From CAXBCP01 sp047638395 (GTDB lineage Bacteria > Pseudomonadota > Alphaproteobacteria > MPNO01 > UBA830), in NCBI GenBank assembly GCA_047638395.1, contig JBLIMV010000001.1, positions 62,001 through 126,000 of the forward strand: a DNA stretch of 64,000 nt, read 5' to 3'. The notes beneath the pieces were generated by a model. The model worked only from the letters and a program-made list of their open reading frames with translations, did not search any database and was not told the DNA's origin. Shown one piece after another: positions 1 to 8,847 of this stretch. Positions within the stretch are counted from its first letter, which is position 1. Each line of letters starts with the position of its first letter. The position numbers were made by a program, and so were the translations under genes.

Positions 1-68
1 CGGGCGGCGGTATTCGCGGGGATCGATAGCAGAATGCCGAGGACGGCCATCCCGGTAAAAAGGGGCAT
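1..68 (-). CDS. 5' end of a secreted-protein gene (truncated by window)
   Basis: Only the first 22 or so codons are visible. From the ATG at 68 the protein begins MPLFTGMAVL, runs through a hydrophobic stretch and reaches an Ala-rich likely cleavage site (ANTAA) at the window edge, which is the layout of a Sec signal peptide. The frame is also open upstream of this ATG, so a slightly earlier start is possible. It is divergent from pip, with about 180 bp between. No function can be given. Confidence 0.45.
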   Translation of the reverse strand, partial: MPLFTGMAVLGILLSIPANTAA

Positions 69-246
69 TCGACGCAGGTGCCCGGGCGCCTGGAATATCT
101 TTCCCGCGCTCTGTCCGGCCGCATATTCCATGGATATTCCGATCATTCCGCTTCGCTCTTGCCTCGGTCTTTTCCGACGGTAATATACTCTGCCGCCGTC
201 GCCTGTCCCGGGCGATGGCGGTTTAATTCTAGCTGGAGCTTACAAC

Positions 247-1215
247 GTGATCGAGCGGCGCCTCCGCGATCAACTCTACCCGTCCATCGAACCGTATGAG
301 ACCGGCCGGCTTGCGCTTGACGGCATTCACACGATGTACTGGGAACAGTCCGGTCATCCCGGCGGGCTGCCGGTGATCTTTCTCCATGGTGGCCCCGGGG
401 CCGGTGCGACGGCAGTGCATCGGCGGTTTTTCGACCCCAGCACCTACAGGATCATTATCTACGACCAGCGCGGCGCCGGACGTTCGAGCCCCCGTGGCGA
501 ATTGACCGATAACACCACGACCGACCTGATCGCCGATCTCGAAGCCCTGCGCGAACATCTCGGCATCAAGCAGTTTCTGCTGTTTGGCGGTTCCTGGGGC
601 AGCACGCTGGCGCTTGCCTATGCTGAGGCCCATCCCGATCGCTGTCTCGGCCTGGTGATACGGGGCATTTTTCTCGGGCGTCCGAGCGAAGTCGACTGGT
701 TTCTCTACGGCCTCAAGACGGTTTTCCCTGAAGCCTGGCGCGATCTGGTATCGGTCCTGCCGGAAGACGAGCGGGGCGATATTCTGAGCAATTTCTACCG
801 TCGTCTGCTTGATGAAGATCCCAAGGTTCACCTGCCCGCGGCCCGCGCCTGGAGCCGCTATGAAGGCGCCTGTTCGACGCTGCATCCCAGCCCGGAAACG
901 GTTGCTGCCTTCGGCGAAGAATCCATGGCTTATGCGCTGGCAAGGATTGAAACCCATTATTTCACCAATGGTAATTTCATGTCGGATAACGCGCTTCTGG
1001 ATAATCTGGGCGCGGTCACGCATCTGCCATGCACAATCATCCAGGGCCGCTACGACATGATATGTCCGATCGCGACGGCGGACGAACTGCACCGTGCCTG
1101 GCCGGGATCGGAAATGATCATCGTGCCCGACGCCGGACATTCGGCGATGGATTCCGGGGTGCGGGAAGCGCTGGTGATGACAACCGAGCGGTGCAAACGG
1201 CAATTTGCCGCCTAA
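247..1215 (+). CDS. pip: Proline iminopeptidase (alpha/beta hydrolase, S33)
   Basis: Cytoplasmic serine peptidase that removes N-terminal proline from peptides. The 322-aa length is normal for the family. The oxyanion motif HGGPG is at residues 47-51 and the nucleophile elbow GGSWGS at 114-119 (Ser116). The catalytic Asp lies in GRYDMICP near residue 270 and the His in AGHSAMD near 298. The DQRGAGRS segment before the elbow is typical of Pip rather than of other alpha/beta hydrolases. The GTG start is preceded by GGAGC at a suitable distance. It stands alone, divergent from the truncated secreted-protein gene. Family assignment is firm; exact peptide preference is not known. Confidence 0.92.
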   Translation: MIERRLRDQLYPSIEPYETGRLALDGIHTMYWEQSGHPGGLPVIFLHGGPGAGATAVHRRFFDPSTYRIIIYDQRGAGRSSPRGELTDNTTTDLIADLEALREHLGIKQFLLFGGSWGSTLALAYAEAHPDRCLGLVIRGIFLGRPSEVDWFLYGLKTVFPEAWRDLVSVLPEDERGDILSNFYRRLLDEDPKVHLPAARAWSRYEGACSTLHPSPETVAAFGEESMAYALARIETHYFTNGNFMSDNALLDNLGAVTHLPCTIIQGRYDMICPIATADELHRAWPGSEMIIVPDAGHSAMDSGVREALVMTTERCKRQFAA

Positions 1216-1329
1216 GCACTGATTTGGTGGGCGGCCTTTTCACGGCATAGCGAAATCAACTAGAATGCGGACAAGAAGCGGCTTCAAACGCTTCGTCCGG
1301 CGGGTTATCAGCGTAGGGGGCTGTGTTCA

Positions 1330-1836
1330 GTGACTGGGGTATTCAGGTTTTTCAAGACGGCTGTGCTGTGCGCGATTCTGGCAACGCCATTTTCCGCGGC
1401 GGCCGACGATCCCGATTTTCTGACCTTTGCGGTCGGGGCATTCGATCTGGTCCAGGACCATGATCAGGCCGCCGAGTTCCGGGCTGAATACCGGTCAGAC
1501 AAGAAGATCTGGATTGTAAAACCGTTTATCGGTGTGATGGGGACGACGGATTCGACATTTTACGGCTATGGCGGTTTTCTGGTCGACGTGTTCTTCGGGA
1601 AACGCTGGGTTCTAACGCCCAGCCTCGCCGCCGGATATTACGACAAAGGCAACGGCCTCGATCTCGGCCACGAGCTTGAATTCCGTTCCAGCATCGAGCT
1701 GTCCTACCGGTTCGACAACAGGACCCGTCTCGGGGTGTCGTTCTATCACCTCTCGAACGCCAGTATCAGCGACGTCAATCCGGGAACCGAAGTGCTCAGC
1801 GTCGTTTATTCGATCCCGCTGGGGTCCGGCAACTGA
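1330..1836 (+). CDS. pagL: PagL-type lipid A 3-O-deacylase (acyloxyacyl hydrolase)
   Basis: Predicted outer-membrane beta-barrel esterase that removes the 3-O acyl chain of lipid A. The 168-aa protein starts with a signal peptide (about residues 1-25, ending AAADD) and then shows alternating beta-strand sequence. The C-terminal motif carries His140, Ser142 and Glu154. The H-x-S spacing and the Glu 14 residues after the His are the same as the catalytic triad reported for Pseudomonas PagL (His126/Ser128/Glu140). The last strand ends in SVVYSIPL, as in other PagL proteins. GTG start. It lies just upstream of the tRNA gene. Family call is strong; activity on this organism's lipid A is inferred. 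Confidence 0.82.
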   Translation: MTGVFRFFKTAVLCAILATPFSAAADDPDFLTFAVGAFDLVQDHDQAAEFRAEYRSDKKIWIVKPFIGVMGTTDSTFYGYGGFLVDVFFGKRWVLTPSLAAGYYDKGNGLDLGHELEFRSSIELSYRFDNRTRLGVSFYHLSNASISDVNPGTEVLSVVYSIPLGSGN

Positions 1837-1900
1837 CGCGTATCCGCCGATCAACTGCCAAGTTGCATCTTGCGCCTGCATTGGGCTACATCACGGCTAC

Positions 1901-1977
1901 GGCCCCGTAGCTCAGCAGGATAGAGCGACAGATTCCTAATCTGTAGGTCAGTGGTTCGAATCCACTCGGGGTCACCA
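1901..1977 (+). tRNA. tRNA-Arg (anticodon CCT)
   Basis: A full cloverleaf can be folded. The acceptor arms GGCCCCG and CGGGGTC pair with one G-U, the D-arm is GTAGCTCAGCAGGATAGAG, and the anticodon stem ACAGA/TCTGT encloses the loop TTCCTAA, giving anticodon CCT (codon AGG). The T-arm is AGTGG-TTCGAAT-CCACT. Discriminator A and an encoded CCA complete the 3' end. Confidence 0.95.
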
Positions 1978-2072
1978 CATTCGGCGATTGAGCCGAGGCA
2001 TGGGCCCCATCCTGAGCCTCAGGCCTGAACCCGGACCTGAACCCGGGGCCCCAACCCGATTTCACGGGAGTT

Positions 2073-2982
2073 ATGCCGATGACGACGACATTCGCTTTCA
2101 TAGGCTTCGGCGAAGCCGGGCAGTATCTGTCCAAAGGGCTGCAGGGCGAGGGCGCTGTCGTGTCTGCCGCCTATGACATCCTGTTCGATGCGCCCGACGG
2201 GGGCGGTGCCAAGGGCGCTGTTGTCCGCGCAGCGCTTGAAGAACGAGGCATCCCGGCGGTTGCAGGTCCGGCGGATGTCGCGCCGGGGGCGGATATCGTG
2301 ATTTCGGCGGTGACCGCCAAACAGGTGGCGGCGGCAGGGGACGCGACCGGGCCGTACATGAAGCCGGGCCAGATTTTTCTCGATATCAATTCGGCCTCTC
2401 CCGGCGCCAAACGCGAAGCCGCCAAAACCGTTATGGCCGCGGGGGCTGACTATGTGGAGGCCGCCGTGATGTCCAACGTGCCGCCGCATGGCCACCGGGT
2501 GCCGATGTTTCTGGCCGGCAGCGCGGCGGAAAAAGCGGCCGCGCTGATGAAGCCGCTGGGGATGGATGTCGAGGTTGTCGGCACCGATATCGGCCAGGCC
2601 TCATCGATCAAGATGATCCGCAGCGTGATGGTAAAGGGGCTCGAAGCGCTCCTGGTCGAATCGCTCACCGCCGCCCACCGGGCAGGCGTCGAAGACAAGG
2701 TGATCGAAAGCCTCGGCGAAAGCTTCCCCGGTCTCGACTGGCGCGGCAAGGCCGGGATACCACCTTGGCCGGGTTGCCCTGCATGCCGCCCGCCGCGCCG
2801 ATGAGATGGAAGAGGTCGCCGAGACCCTGCGCGATATCGGCGTGCCGCCCACCATGGCGGAAGCGACGGCCAAACAGCTGCGTATGTGTGCCGATATGGG
2901 GATTCGCGATATGTTTGTGGATGATCTGCCGGAAGAGATCACGCCCTTTGTCGCCGCCATCAGCGCCGCCCATTCAAGCTAA
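2073..2982 (+). pseudogene. 6-phosphogluconate-dehydrogenase-like NAD(P)-binding protein, frameshifted
   Basis: The N-terminal 230 residues form a Rossmann NAD(P) domain (FAFIGFGEAGQYLSKGL at the start) followed by an all-helical domain, as in the DUF1932 / 3-hydroxyisobutyrate-dehydrogenase-like family. The first frame runs into an unrelated tail and stops at 2804. The natural C-terminus continues in the +1 frame from about 2755 (YHLGRVALHAARRADEM) to the TAA at 2980-2982. The shift falls at GCCGGGATACC (2751-2761), so one extra base there explains it. It is either a recent inactivating mutation or a sequence error; the downstream frame is perfectly preserved. RBS GGAG lies before two possible ATGs (2073, 2079). 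Substrate unknown. Confidence 0.72.
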
Positions 2983-2997
2983 AGCGCCGGGCTCGGT

Positions 2998-3870
2998 TTA
3001 CAGCCCCATATCGCGGATCTGATCCGCTGAATGGGCGCAGAGATCCTGGGCGTCGCCGAAATGGCGGGCTCCGACCTGGTCCAGCTCAGGCAGCAGCCGC
3101 AGGAATATCCGTGCGGTCAGGTCAGCATCGCCGAGCGCGGAATGGCGGTCCTGCACCGGCTCGCTGAAATGTTCGGCAAGCGCATCGAGCGTGTGATCGC
3201 GGCGGGTCTCGAACGCCCCGATGGACAAAAGCATCGTATCCAGTGCCGGATTTTCAATCCGCTCTGTCCGGCTTATCAGCGCAAGATCGACGGCGACATT
3301 ATGTCCGATGAGCACGGCATCTCCCGCATAGTCCATGAATTCAGCCATTACCGCTTCGATCCCCGGGGCATCGGCGACCATGTCATCGGTGATGCCGTGG
3401 AAGCGTGTGGCGGCGGCAGAGATGGCGCTGCCCGGATTGACCAGCCGCGAGAACGTGTCGTCCCTGATGACTTTGCCACCGACAATCCGGACGGCGCCGA
3501 TCTGGACGATCGCATCGCTGTCACCATTGGCGTCCTTCGTGCCCGTCGTTTCGGTGTCGATCACGACGTAGTCCAGCGTGGTGAGTGGCAGCCTGGAAAT
3601 ATCGGCGTAGCGTCTGTCGAGCTGCAACGGCTCAAACCCGGTTACCGGGCGGGGCGACGATGGGCGATCAGACGTCTTTTCGTCTCCCGCCGGGGGAATC
3701 TGGCGCCACAGGACCCAGAACACGGCGGCGATACCGATCCATGTCGGCGCAAGTGCGCGCAGCATCTCGTCGAACGGTTTGGCGAATTGCCATATGCCGC
3801 CGGCGGCCAGCACCATCGTCACGATGGCGGCGATCACGAAAAGAGTAGGCAGGCTGATCCGGCGCAGCAT
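2998..3870 (-). CDS. Membrane-anchored DEDDh 3'-5' exonuclease (DnaQ-like)
   Basis: 290 aa. Two N-terminal hydrophobic helices (about residues 7-27 and 42-57) are followed by an exonuclease domain from about residue 100. DTETTG at 105-110 is ExoI with its two acidic metal ligands, GHNVAVD carries the ExoII Asp, and the H-x5-D of ExoIII is in RHSALGDAD. This is the fold of the DNA polymerase III epsilon proofreader, but the membrane anchor and lack of a polymerase neighbour point to a stand-alone nuclease. Related fused proteins often sit in sensor or CBS-domain proteins; here no further domain is visible. Substrate is unknown. Confidence 0.82.
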   Translation of the reverse strand: MLRRISLPTLFVIAAIVTMVLAAGGIWQFAKPFDEMLRALAPTWIGIAAVFWVLWRQIPPAGDEKTSDRPSSPRPVTGFEPLQLDRRYADISRLPLTTLDYVVIDTETTGTKDANGDSDAIVQIGAVRIVGGKVIRDDTFSRLVNPGSAISAAATRFHGITDDMVADAPGIEAVMAEFMDYAGDAVLIGHNVAVDLALISRTERIENPALDTMLLSIGAFETRRDHTLDALAEHFSEPVQDRHSALGDADLTARIFLRLLPELDQVGARHFGDAQDLCAHSADQIRDMGL

Positions 3871-3904
3871 TCGGTGTTCCTCGGGGCAGTTGGTTTACAT
3901 CATC

Positions 3905-4741
3905 TTAGATGGGATGGCGCAGTTTGTTGTAAAGCCGGCGGATCTTCCGCACGTAGTTCTGGGTTTCGCGGTAGGGCGGAACGCCACCGTATTTTTTCAC
4001 AGCCCCTTCACCGGCGTTATAGGCCGCCACGGTTTTTGTCACATCGCCTTTGAACCGCTTCAGCAGCCAGCGCAGATACCGCATCCCGCCATGGATGTTA
4101 TCGGTCGGGTTGAACGCATCGCGCACGCCGAACCGCGTCGCGGTCGCCGGGATAAGCTGCATCAACCCCTGCGCATTGGCCGATGAGACGGCGTTTGCCT
4201 GATAGGCGGATTCGACCTGAATGACGGCAAGCACCAGCTTTGCGTCGAGCCCGTATTGGGGCGCGAGCTCGGCGACCAGCGCCCGGATCTCCTGCGGTGC
4301 GTAGAGCTTCGCGCGGGCCGTTCGCCCCCAGCCATTGGGGCAGCGTGCCGATCCCCGCTTGCCCCGCTGCCGGAAGATTTTGGCCATAGACGCGCCTTCC
4401 GGGTGGCCGAGCGCCGCCGCCCGTTTGAACCACGCATAGGCGCGGGCCTGGTTCTGCTTGAACCCGTGCCCACCGGCAAACAGGAGCCCGATTGCATAGG
4501 CCGAATTTGCGTGACCGTCGGTATCGGCGCGGCAATATAGCAGCATCGCCAGGCGATAGTTGCGGGCGCGGCCGTCGGTCGGGTGATGGTGGTGGAGCGC
4601 CATGCCATAGGATGTATCCGCATCGACATAGGCATTGGCGGGCGTGGCCGCCAGTCCCATTGCCAGTCCCATTGCCAGTCCCATCGCCAGGATCAGGGCG
4701 GCAGGGGCGGCAGGGGCGGCAATCTGTACCAGGTGTTTCAT
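3905..4741 (-). CDS. Lytic transglycosylase with Sel1-like repeats
   Basis: Periplasmic enzyme that cleaves peptidoglycan glycan strands. The 278-aa protein has an Ala/Met-rich signal peptide (1-37), Sel1/TPR-like helices at about 60-125 (YAIGLLFAGG, AYAWFKRAAALGHPEG) and a C-terminal SLT domain. The catalytic Glu177 is in VIQVESAY, followed by GLMQLIPATATRFGV and the AAYNAGEGAV motif of family 1 transglycosylases. The signal peptide contains three tandem MGLA units from a 12-bp DNA repeat. It is followed by the GST gene upstream on the same strand, with a 6-bp gap. Assignment firm. Confidence 0.9.
   Translation of the reverse strand: MKHLVQIAAPAAPAALILAMGLAMGLAMGLAATPANAYVDADTSYGMALHHHHPTDGRARNYRLAMLLYCRADTDGHANSAYAIGLLFAGGHGFKQNQARAYAWFKRAAALGHPEGASMAKIFRQRGKRGSARCPNGWGRTARAKLYAPQEIRALVAELAPQYGLDAKLVLAVIQVESAYQANAVSSANAQGLMQLIPATATRFGVRDAFNPTDNIHGGMRYLRWLLKRFKGDVTKTVAAYNAGEGAVKKYGGVPPYRETQNYVRKIRRLYNKLRHPI
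4651..4686 (+). repeat. 12-bp tandem repeat in signal peptide of the lytic transglycosylase
   Basis: Three copies of CCAGTCCCATTG (third copy with one change) sit in frame on the coding minus strand and add three MGLA units to the hydrophobic core of the signal peptide. A second short repeat (GGCGGCAGG) follows at about 4697-4720. Confidence 0.85.
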
Positions 4742-4747
4742 GGGCCG

Positions 4748-5473
4748 TCAGGAATCGCGATCGGCCATCGCAGCGGTCGATTTCGCCGTCTGATGATAGA
4801 GCAATTCGCGTTCCTCGTCCGTCGGCGGTGCCGTGCGGCGCAGATCCTTCCCCAGGTCGACACCTTTCTGAACGGCAGGCCGGTCCTTGATGGCCTTGCG
4901 CCAGCGCGCGACATTCGGGAAATCGTCGAGCGCCTGGCCGAGCGGTTTCGAGATCAGGATCCACGGCCAGCTCGCCATATCGGCAATCGAATACGCGTCG
5001 CCTGCCAGCCATTCACGGTCCGTCAGGCGGCGCTCCAGCACGCCGATGCAGCGGTTATACTCATTGGCATACCGGGTCTTTGAATAGTCGTGCTCGCCCT
5101 GCGCATAATTGACGAAGTGGCTGATCTGTCCGGCCATCGGGCCGAGATTGCCGACCTGCCAGAACAGCCATTCCAGCGTTTCCTTTTCGCCGACCGGGTC
5201 GGTTGCCAGGAACTTGCCGGTTTTGCGCGCCAGATGCATCAGGATCGCGCCGGATTCAAAAATCTTTACCGGCTCACCTGCATATTCCGGCGGCGGGTCG
5301 TTATCGACAATGGCCGGCATCCGGTTATTCGGACTGATCGCCAGGAATTCTGGCGCGAACTGTTCGCCCTTGGAGATGTTCAGCGGGATCATGCGGTAAT
5401 CGATTCCGCATTCTTCCAGCATGATCGAGACTTTCCACCCGTTCGGTGTCGGCCAGTAATAGAAATCGATCAT
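4748..5473 (-). CDS. Glutathione S-transferase family protein (YfcG-like)
   Basis: 241 aa with an N-terminal thioredoxin-fold domain beginning DFYYWPTPNGWKVSI, then the cis-Pro/glutathione-binding segment NNRMPAIVD and ESGAILMHLA. A helical C-terminal domain follows from about residue 95. The TPNGWKV active-site region with Thr/Asn instead of Tyr, and the WLFWQVGNLGPMAGQ segment, match the Nu-class disulfide-bond reductases such as E. coli YfcG/YghU. It probably acts in cytoplasmic glutathione-dependent thiol chemistry. It overlaps the stop of the next gene upstream (CoA-transferase) by 4 bp, so the two are co-transcribed. Confidence 0.85.
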   Translation of the reverse strand: MIDFYYWPTPNGWKVSIMLEECGIDYRMIPLNISKGEQFAPEFLAISPNNRMPAIVDNDPPPEYAGEPVKIFESGAILMHLARKTGKFLATDPVGEKETLEWLFWQVGNLGPMAGQISHFVNYAQGEHDYSKTRYANEYNRCIGVLERRLTDREWLAGDAYSIADMASWPWILISKPLGQALDDFPNVARWRKAIKDRPAVQKGVDLGKDLRRTAPPTDEERELLYHQTAKSTAAMADRDS

Positions 5474-6672
5474 TCCGCCGCATCCTTGTTCATGCCGGTC
5501 TTGATACCCGTCAGGGTCGCGATTTCATCTGCCGTATAGCCGATCTCGCCGAGAATTTCCGCCGTATGTTCACCCAGCGCCGGACCGCCGCGGCGATGTT
5601 CCGCCGGGGTGCCGGAAAACCGTGCTGCAAGCCGTGCCTGGCGGACGCCGCCGGCAAGATGGTGCTCGGTCTCGACCACGATCCCGTTGGCGACGACCTG
5701 CGGATGGTCGATCATATCCGTGCGGGTCAGCACGGGCGCACAGGGGACGTCCTCGGCTTCCAGCCGGGCAATCCACTCGGCAGCCGGCCGTGTCCGCAAA
5801 ATATCCTGTGTCAGGTTCAGCCGGGCATCGATATTTTGCTGGCGCAGCGCCGGCGTTTTGAAACGCGCGTCCTCGAGCAACTCGGGCATCTCAAAGGCGC
5901 GGATCAGCGCTTCCCATTCCCTGTTGCTCTGTACCGCGACGCTGATATGACCATCGGCGGTCTCGTATATCAGGTCGATAAAGCTCGCCGCATTCTGTTG
6001 TGGGAACGGGCTGTCGATAAAGGTCTGACTGCCCATGTCGGAGCCCCACAGGAAGGCGATGATCGCATCCAGCATCGACAGGTGGATATGCTGACCCTCA
6101 CCCGTGCGTGCCCGGGAGAGGAGGGCTGCCGTGATGGCCTGGGCCGCGACAATGCCGGTCAGTTTGTCCGGCAGGATGGTGCGCACCAGCCGCGGGCGTT
6201 CTGCGTCCGAGCCTGCCTGCACGGTCGCGAGACCTGAAAGTGCCTGGATCAGCGGATCGTAAACAGGTTTGCCCGCATAGGGGCCGGCCTCCCCAAAGCC
6301 GCTGATCGACACGTAAACGACATTTGGTGCGACGGCACGGATATCGGCCTCGCCGATCCCTATACGGTCGACCACGCCGGGCCGGAAATTCTGAATAAAG
6401 ACATCCGCGCCTTCGCATAGCCTGAGCAAAGCCTGCTTGGCGTCAGCATCCTTCAGGTTCAGGGCGACCGAGCGCTTGTTGCGGTTGTTGTTGATGAAAT
6501 TGGCCGAAAAGCCGTTATGCGTATTGGCCGAGGCGCGCGTATGGTCGCCGCCGCCGGGGTTTTCGACCTTGATGACGTCAGCGCCCTGATCGGCGAGCAT
6601 CATTGTGGCCGCGGGGCCTGATACCATCGATGTGACATCGATGATGCGAAATCCGTGAAGAGGTCCTGTCAT
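5470..6672 (-). CDS. Family III CoA-transferase (CaiB/BaiF)
   Basis: 400 aa, the normal length for this class, which moves CoA between carboxylic acids through a glutamyl/aspartyl anhydride. It begins GPLHGFRIIDVTSMVSGPAATMMLADQGADVIKVE, the usual opening. The catalytic Asp is expected in the LSMLDAIIAFLWG segment near residue 170. It is translationally coupled by a 4-bp ATGA overlap to the GST gene. Substrate pair cannot be told from sequence; racemase-like activity (alpha-methylacyl-CoA) is an alternative in this family. Confidence 0.87.
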   Translation of the reverse strand: MTGPLHGFRIIDVTSMVSGPAATMMLADQGADVIKVENPGGGDHTRASANTHNGFSANFINNNRNKRSVALNLKDADAKQALLRLCEGADVFIQNFRPGVVDRIGIGEADIRAVAPNVVYVSISGFGEAGPYAGKPVYDPLIQALSGLATVQAGSDAERPRLVRTILPDKLTGIVAAQAITAALLSRARTGEGQHIHLSMLDAIIAFLWGSDMGSQTFIDSPFPQQNAASFIDLIYETADGHISVAVQSNREWEALIRAFEMPELLEDARFKTPALRQQNIDARLNLTQDILRTRPAAEWIARLEAEDVPCAPVLTRTDMIDHPQVVANGIVVETEHHLAGGVRQARLAARFSGTPAEHRRGGPALGEHTAEILGEIGYTADEIATLTGIKTGMNKDAAE

Positions 6673-6691
6673 GGCAGCATCATACAGGGGA

Positions 6692-7648
6692 TCAGCCCGG
6701 CAGGTCTAATTGTCCTGTGCGGCGACGGATTGCGCGGGTCAGGATGCCGTAGCGCGGGGCTGCGATCATGGCAGCGGTCTGCAGCAGCCCGGCGACGACG
6801 GCAATCATGCCGGCAGCACTCAGCGAATCCGCATCGCCCCATAATTGTGGCCCGAACGCGGCAAGGCTGTACCCGCCGATACCCGCAATTGCGGCGACGA
6901 GCACGCTCAGCCAGAGCTGACGCGACAGGTTGTCGGTCAGCATCCGTGCCGTCGCTGCCGGGCAGATGAACATCGCTATCACCAGGATCGAGCCCACGGC
7001 CTCGAAGGCTGCAACAGCGGCCAGGGCGACGACGACGATCAGGACGGTCGAGATCGTCCGTACCGGCAGGCCGAGGCTGGCGGCGAGCCCGGGATCGAAG
7101 GTCGATACCTTCAGCTCCTTGTAGAACGCTGTGATCATGATCGCGATCGCGGCCGTGACCCCGATGAGGGTAATGAGCTGGCGCGGCAATTGTGACAGCG
7201 CTTCCCATGTCAGCGCGTCGTTCCAGCCGGTGACGCCGAGCCAGAGCGTCGATTCCAGATTTCCATAAAGCGCATGTTCCGCATCGATATGTGCGTTCGA
7301 CGCGCCGGTCTGCTCCAGCAGGACAATGCCGATAGCGAACATGGTGGTGAAAACGACACCCATCGCTGCCCCCGATTCCAGCCGTCCGGCGCGGCGGATG
7401 ATTTCGATCAGACCTGCGGCGAGGACGGCTGCGGCCATCGCCCCCAGCATAAGCGGCAGCGTTGCGATGGTGCCGGCGATCAGAAAACCCGCGACGATTC
7501 CGGGCAGTGCGACGTGGGAGATTGCATCGCCGATCAGCGCCTGACGCCGCAGCACCAGGAAATTGCCCAGCAGCCCGCAACTTGTTGCAGACAGAATGGC
7601 GACCAGGATTGCCGGCAGGTCGATGGACAGGAAATCGGCGGCAGTCAT
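6692..7648 (-). CDS. troD: Metal ABC transporter permease (TroD-like)
   Basis: 318-aa integral membrane protein of the ABC-3 family, with about eight hydrophobic helices. It is the last gene of the leftward troABCD-type operon and overlaps the upstream permease gene by 4 bp. The conserved segment GDAISHVALPGIVAGFLI near the N-terminus is the ABC-3 signature. With the adjacent permease it should form the heterodimeric channel for Mn, Zn or Fe import across the inner membrane. A longer ORF in another frame covers the same DNA but lacks membrane-protein character. Confidence 0.88.
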   Translation of the reverse strand: MTAADFLSIDLPAILVAILSATSCGLLGNFLVLRRQALIGDAISHVALPGIVAGFLIAGTIATLPLMLGAMAAAVLAAGLIEIIRRAGRLESGAAMGVVFTTMFAIGIVLLEQTGASNAHIDAEHALYGNLESTLWLGVTGWNDALTWEALSQLPRQLITLIGVTAAIAIMITAFYKELKVSTFDPGLAASLGLPVRTISTVLIVVVALAAVAAFEAVGSILVIAMFICPAATARMLTDNLSRQLWLSVLVAAIAGIGGYSLAAFGPQLWGDADSLSAAGMIAVVAGLLQTAAMIAAPRYGILTRAIRRRTGQLDLPG

Positions 7649-8847
7649 CGGGTTTCCGCTTCCAGCGCGGCGACGATATCCGCGGACAGTACATCTTCAA
7701 TGCGCGTGCCGGTAAGCGGATTGAAGGCGAGGGCGGCGTCGGGGTGACGGGTGCGATAGATCTGCCAGAGGCGGTCCTGACGGCGCATTTCCGATGCGGC
7801 CCGCTTGCCGCTTTCGGTAATGCGCGCGTCGCCGTCGACAAAGCCACGCAGGCGAACCACGCGATAGGACAGGCCGTCTGGCGGCAGGTAGCCGCCGGCC
7901 ATGGCCATCAGGCCGCGCACCGATGCCGCCCGGACCCGCATGTGCAACCGGCGTATGCCCCAGGCAATCACACCACGGCGCGGCGCAAACAGCAGACTGA
8001 TCGTAAAGATGCCGGCGGCGGCCAGGACGATCACGGCGCCGGCCGGCATGTCGGGTAAAAGCGCAGACAGGCTGCCACCGATCCATCCCGCCAGGCCGCC
8101 AAACGCGCCCGACAGCATGACGAGCCGGCCCAGTCTTTCGGTCCAGAACCGGGCGGATGCCGGTGGAATGATGACCAGGGCGATGATCAATACCAGGCCC
8201 ACGGTCTTGAGCCCGATGGCGACGATGGCGAGCAACAGGCCGATCATCGCAAGGTCGAGCCGGGCGACGCGCCAGCCCTGAGCGGTGGCGAACCCTTCGT
8301 CGAAGGCAACGGCGCCGAACTCTTTCAGCAGCAGTAAAGCGATCAGGATCGCGACCAGGGACGCGCCGCCGATCAGTTGCGCTTCACCCGCCGTGAGCGC
8401 TGCGGTCGAGCCGAGCAGGAAACTGTTCAGCCCGGCCTGACCCGCCGCCTGCAGCGTCTGAATATGGCTGAGCAGGACAATCCCAAGTCCGAAGAATACG
8501 CTGAGGACCGTGCCGATCGCCGCGTCTTCGGGCAGGCGGGTGTAATCCCGGATCCATTGGACACACAGCACCCCAAATGCGCCACTCGCTGCGGCGCCGG
8601 CCATCAGCAGGGCAAGGTTCCGGCCCGTGCCGCCGAGCGCGATACCGATAAGGAAGGCGATGGCGATTCCGGGCAGGGTGGCATGGCTGATCGCATCCGA
8701 GATCAGCGCGCGTTTGCGCAGGAACGAAAACACACCGATCACGCCGCCGCCGATGCCAAGCGCGATGACACCGGCGAGGACAACGGAAGTGTTGTAGCCA
8801 CTCTGAAAGGTCAGAATCGTATAAAGCTCGCCCGGCATGGCTGTCAC
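7645..8847 (-). CDS. troC: Metal ABC transporter permease with C-terminal winged-helix/DtxR-like domain (TroC-like)
   Basis: 400 aa, about 100 longer than a plain ABC-3 permease. Residues 1-285 are membrane helices with the signature SDAISHATLPGIAIAFLIG. After residue 290 comes a soluble charged tail with helix-turn-helix character (RGLMAMAGGYLPPD, ITESGKRAASEMRRQDRLWQIY, and HPDAALAFNPLTG), resembling the end of DtxR/MntR-type helix-turn-helix domains seen in other TroC/MntB proteins. The tail may sense metal or gate transport; this is inferred. It overlaps its neighbours by 4 bp on both sides. Confidence 0.86.
   Translation of the reverse strand: MTAMPGELYTILTFQSGYNTSVVLAGVIALGIGGGVIGVFSFLRKRALISDAISHATLPGIAIAFLIGIALGGTGRNLALLMAGAAASGAFGVLCVQWIRDYTRLPEDAAIGTVLSVFFGLGIVLLSHIQTLQAAGQAGLNSFLLGSTAALTAGEAQLIGGASLVAILIALLLLKEFGAVAFDEGFATAQGWRVARLDLAMIGLLLAIVAIGLKTVGLVLIIALVIIPPASARFWTERLGRLVMLSGAFGGLAGWIGGSLSALLPDMPAGAVIVLAAAGIFTISLLFAPRRGVIAWGIRRLHMRVRAASVRGLMAMAGGYLPPDGLSYRVVRLRGFVDGDARITESGKRAASEMRRQDRLWQIYRTRHPDAALAFNPLTGTRIEDVLSADIVAALEAETR

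Noticed and set aside
6669..7847. 392-aa minus-strand frame longer than the TroD-like permease it overlaps
   Set aside because: Arg/Pro-rich composition and no hydrophobic helices, while the 318-aa frame is a clear ABC-3 permease in an operon with 4-bp overlaps.
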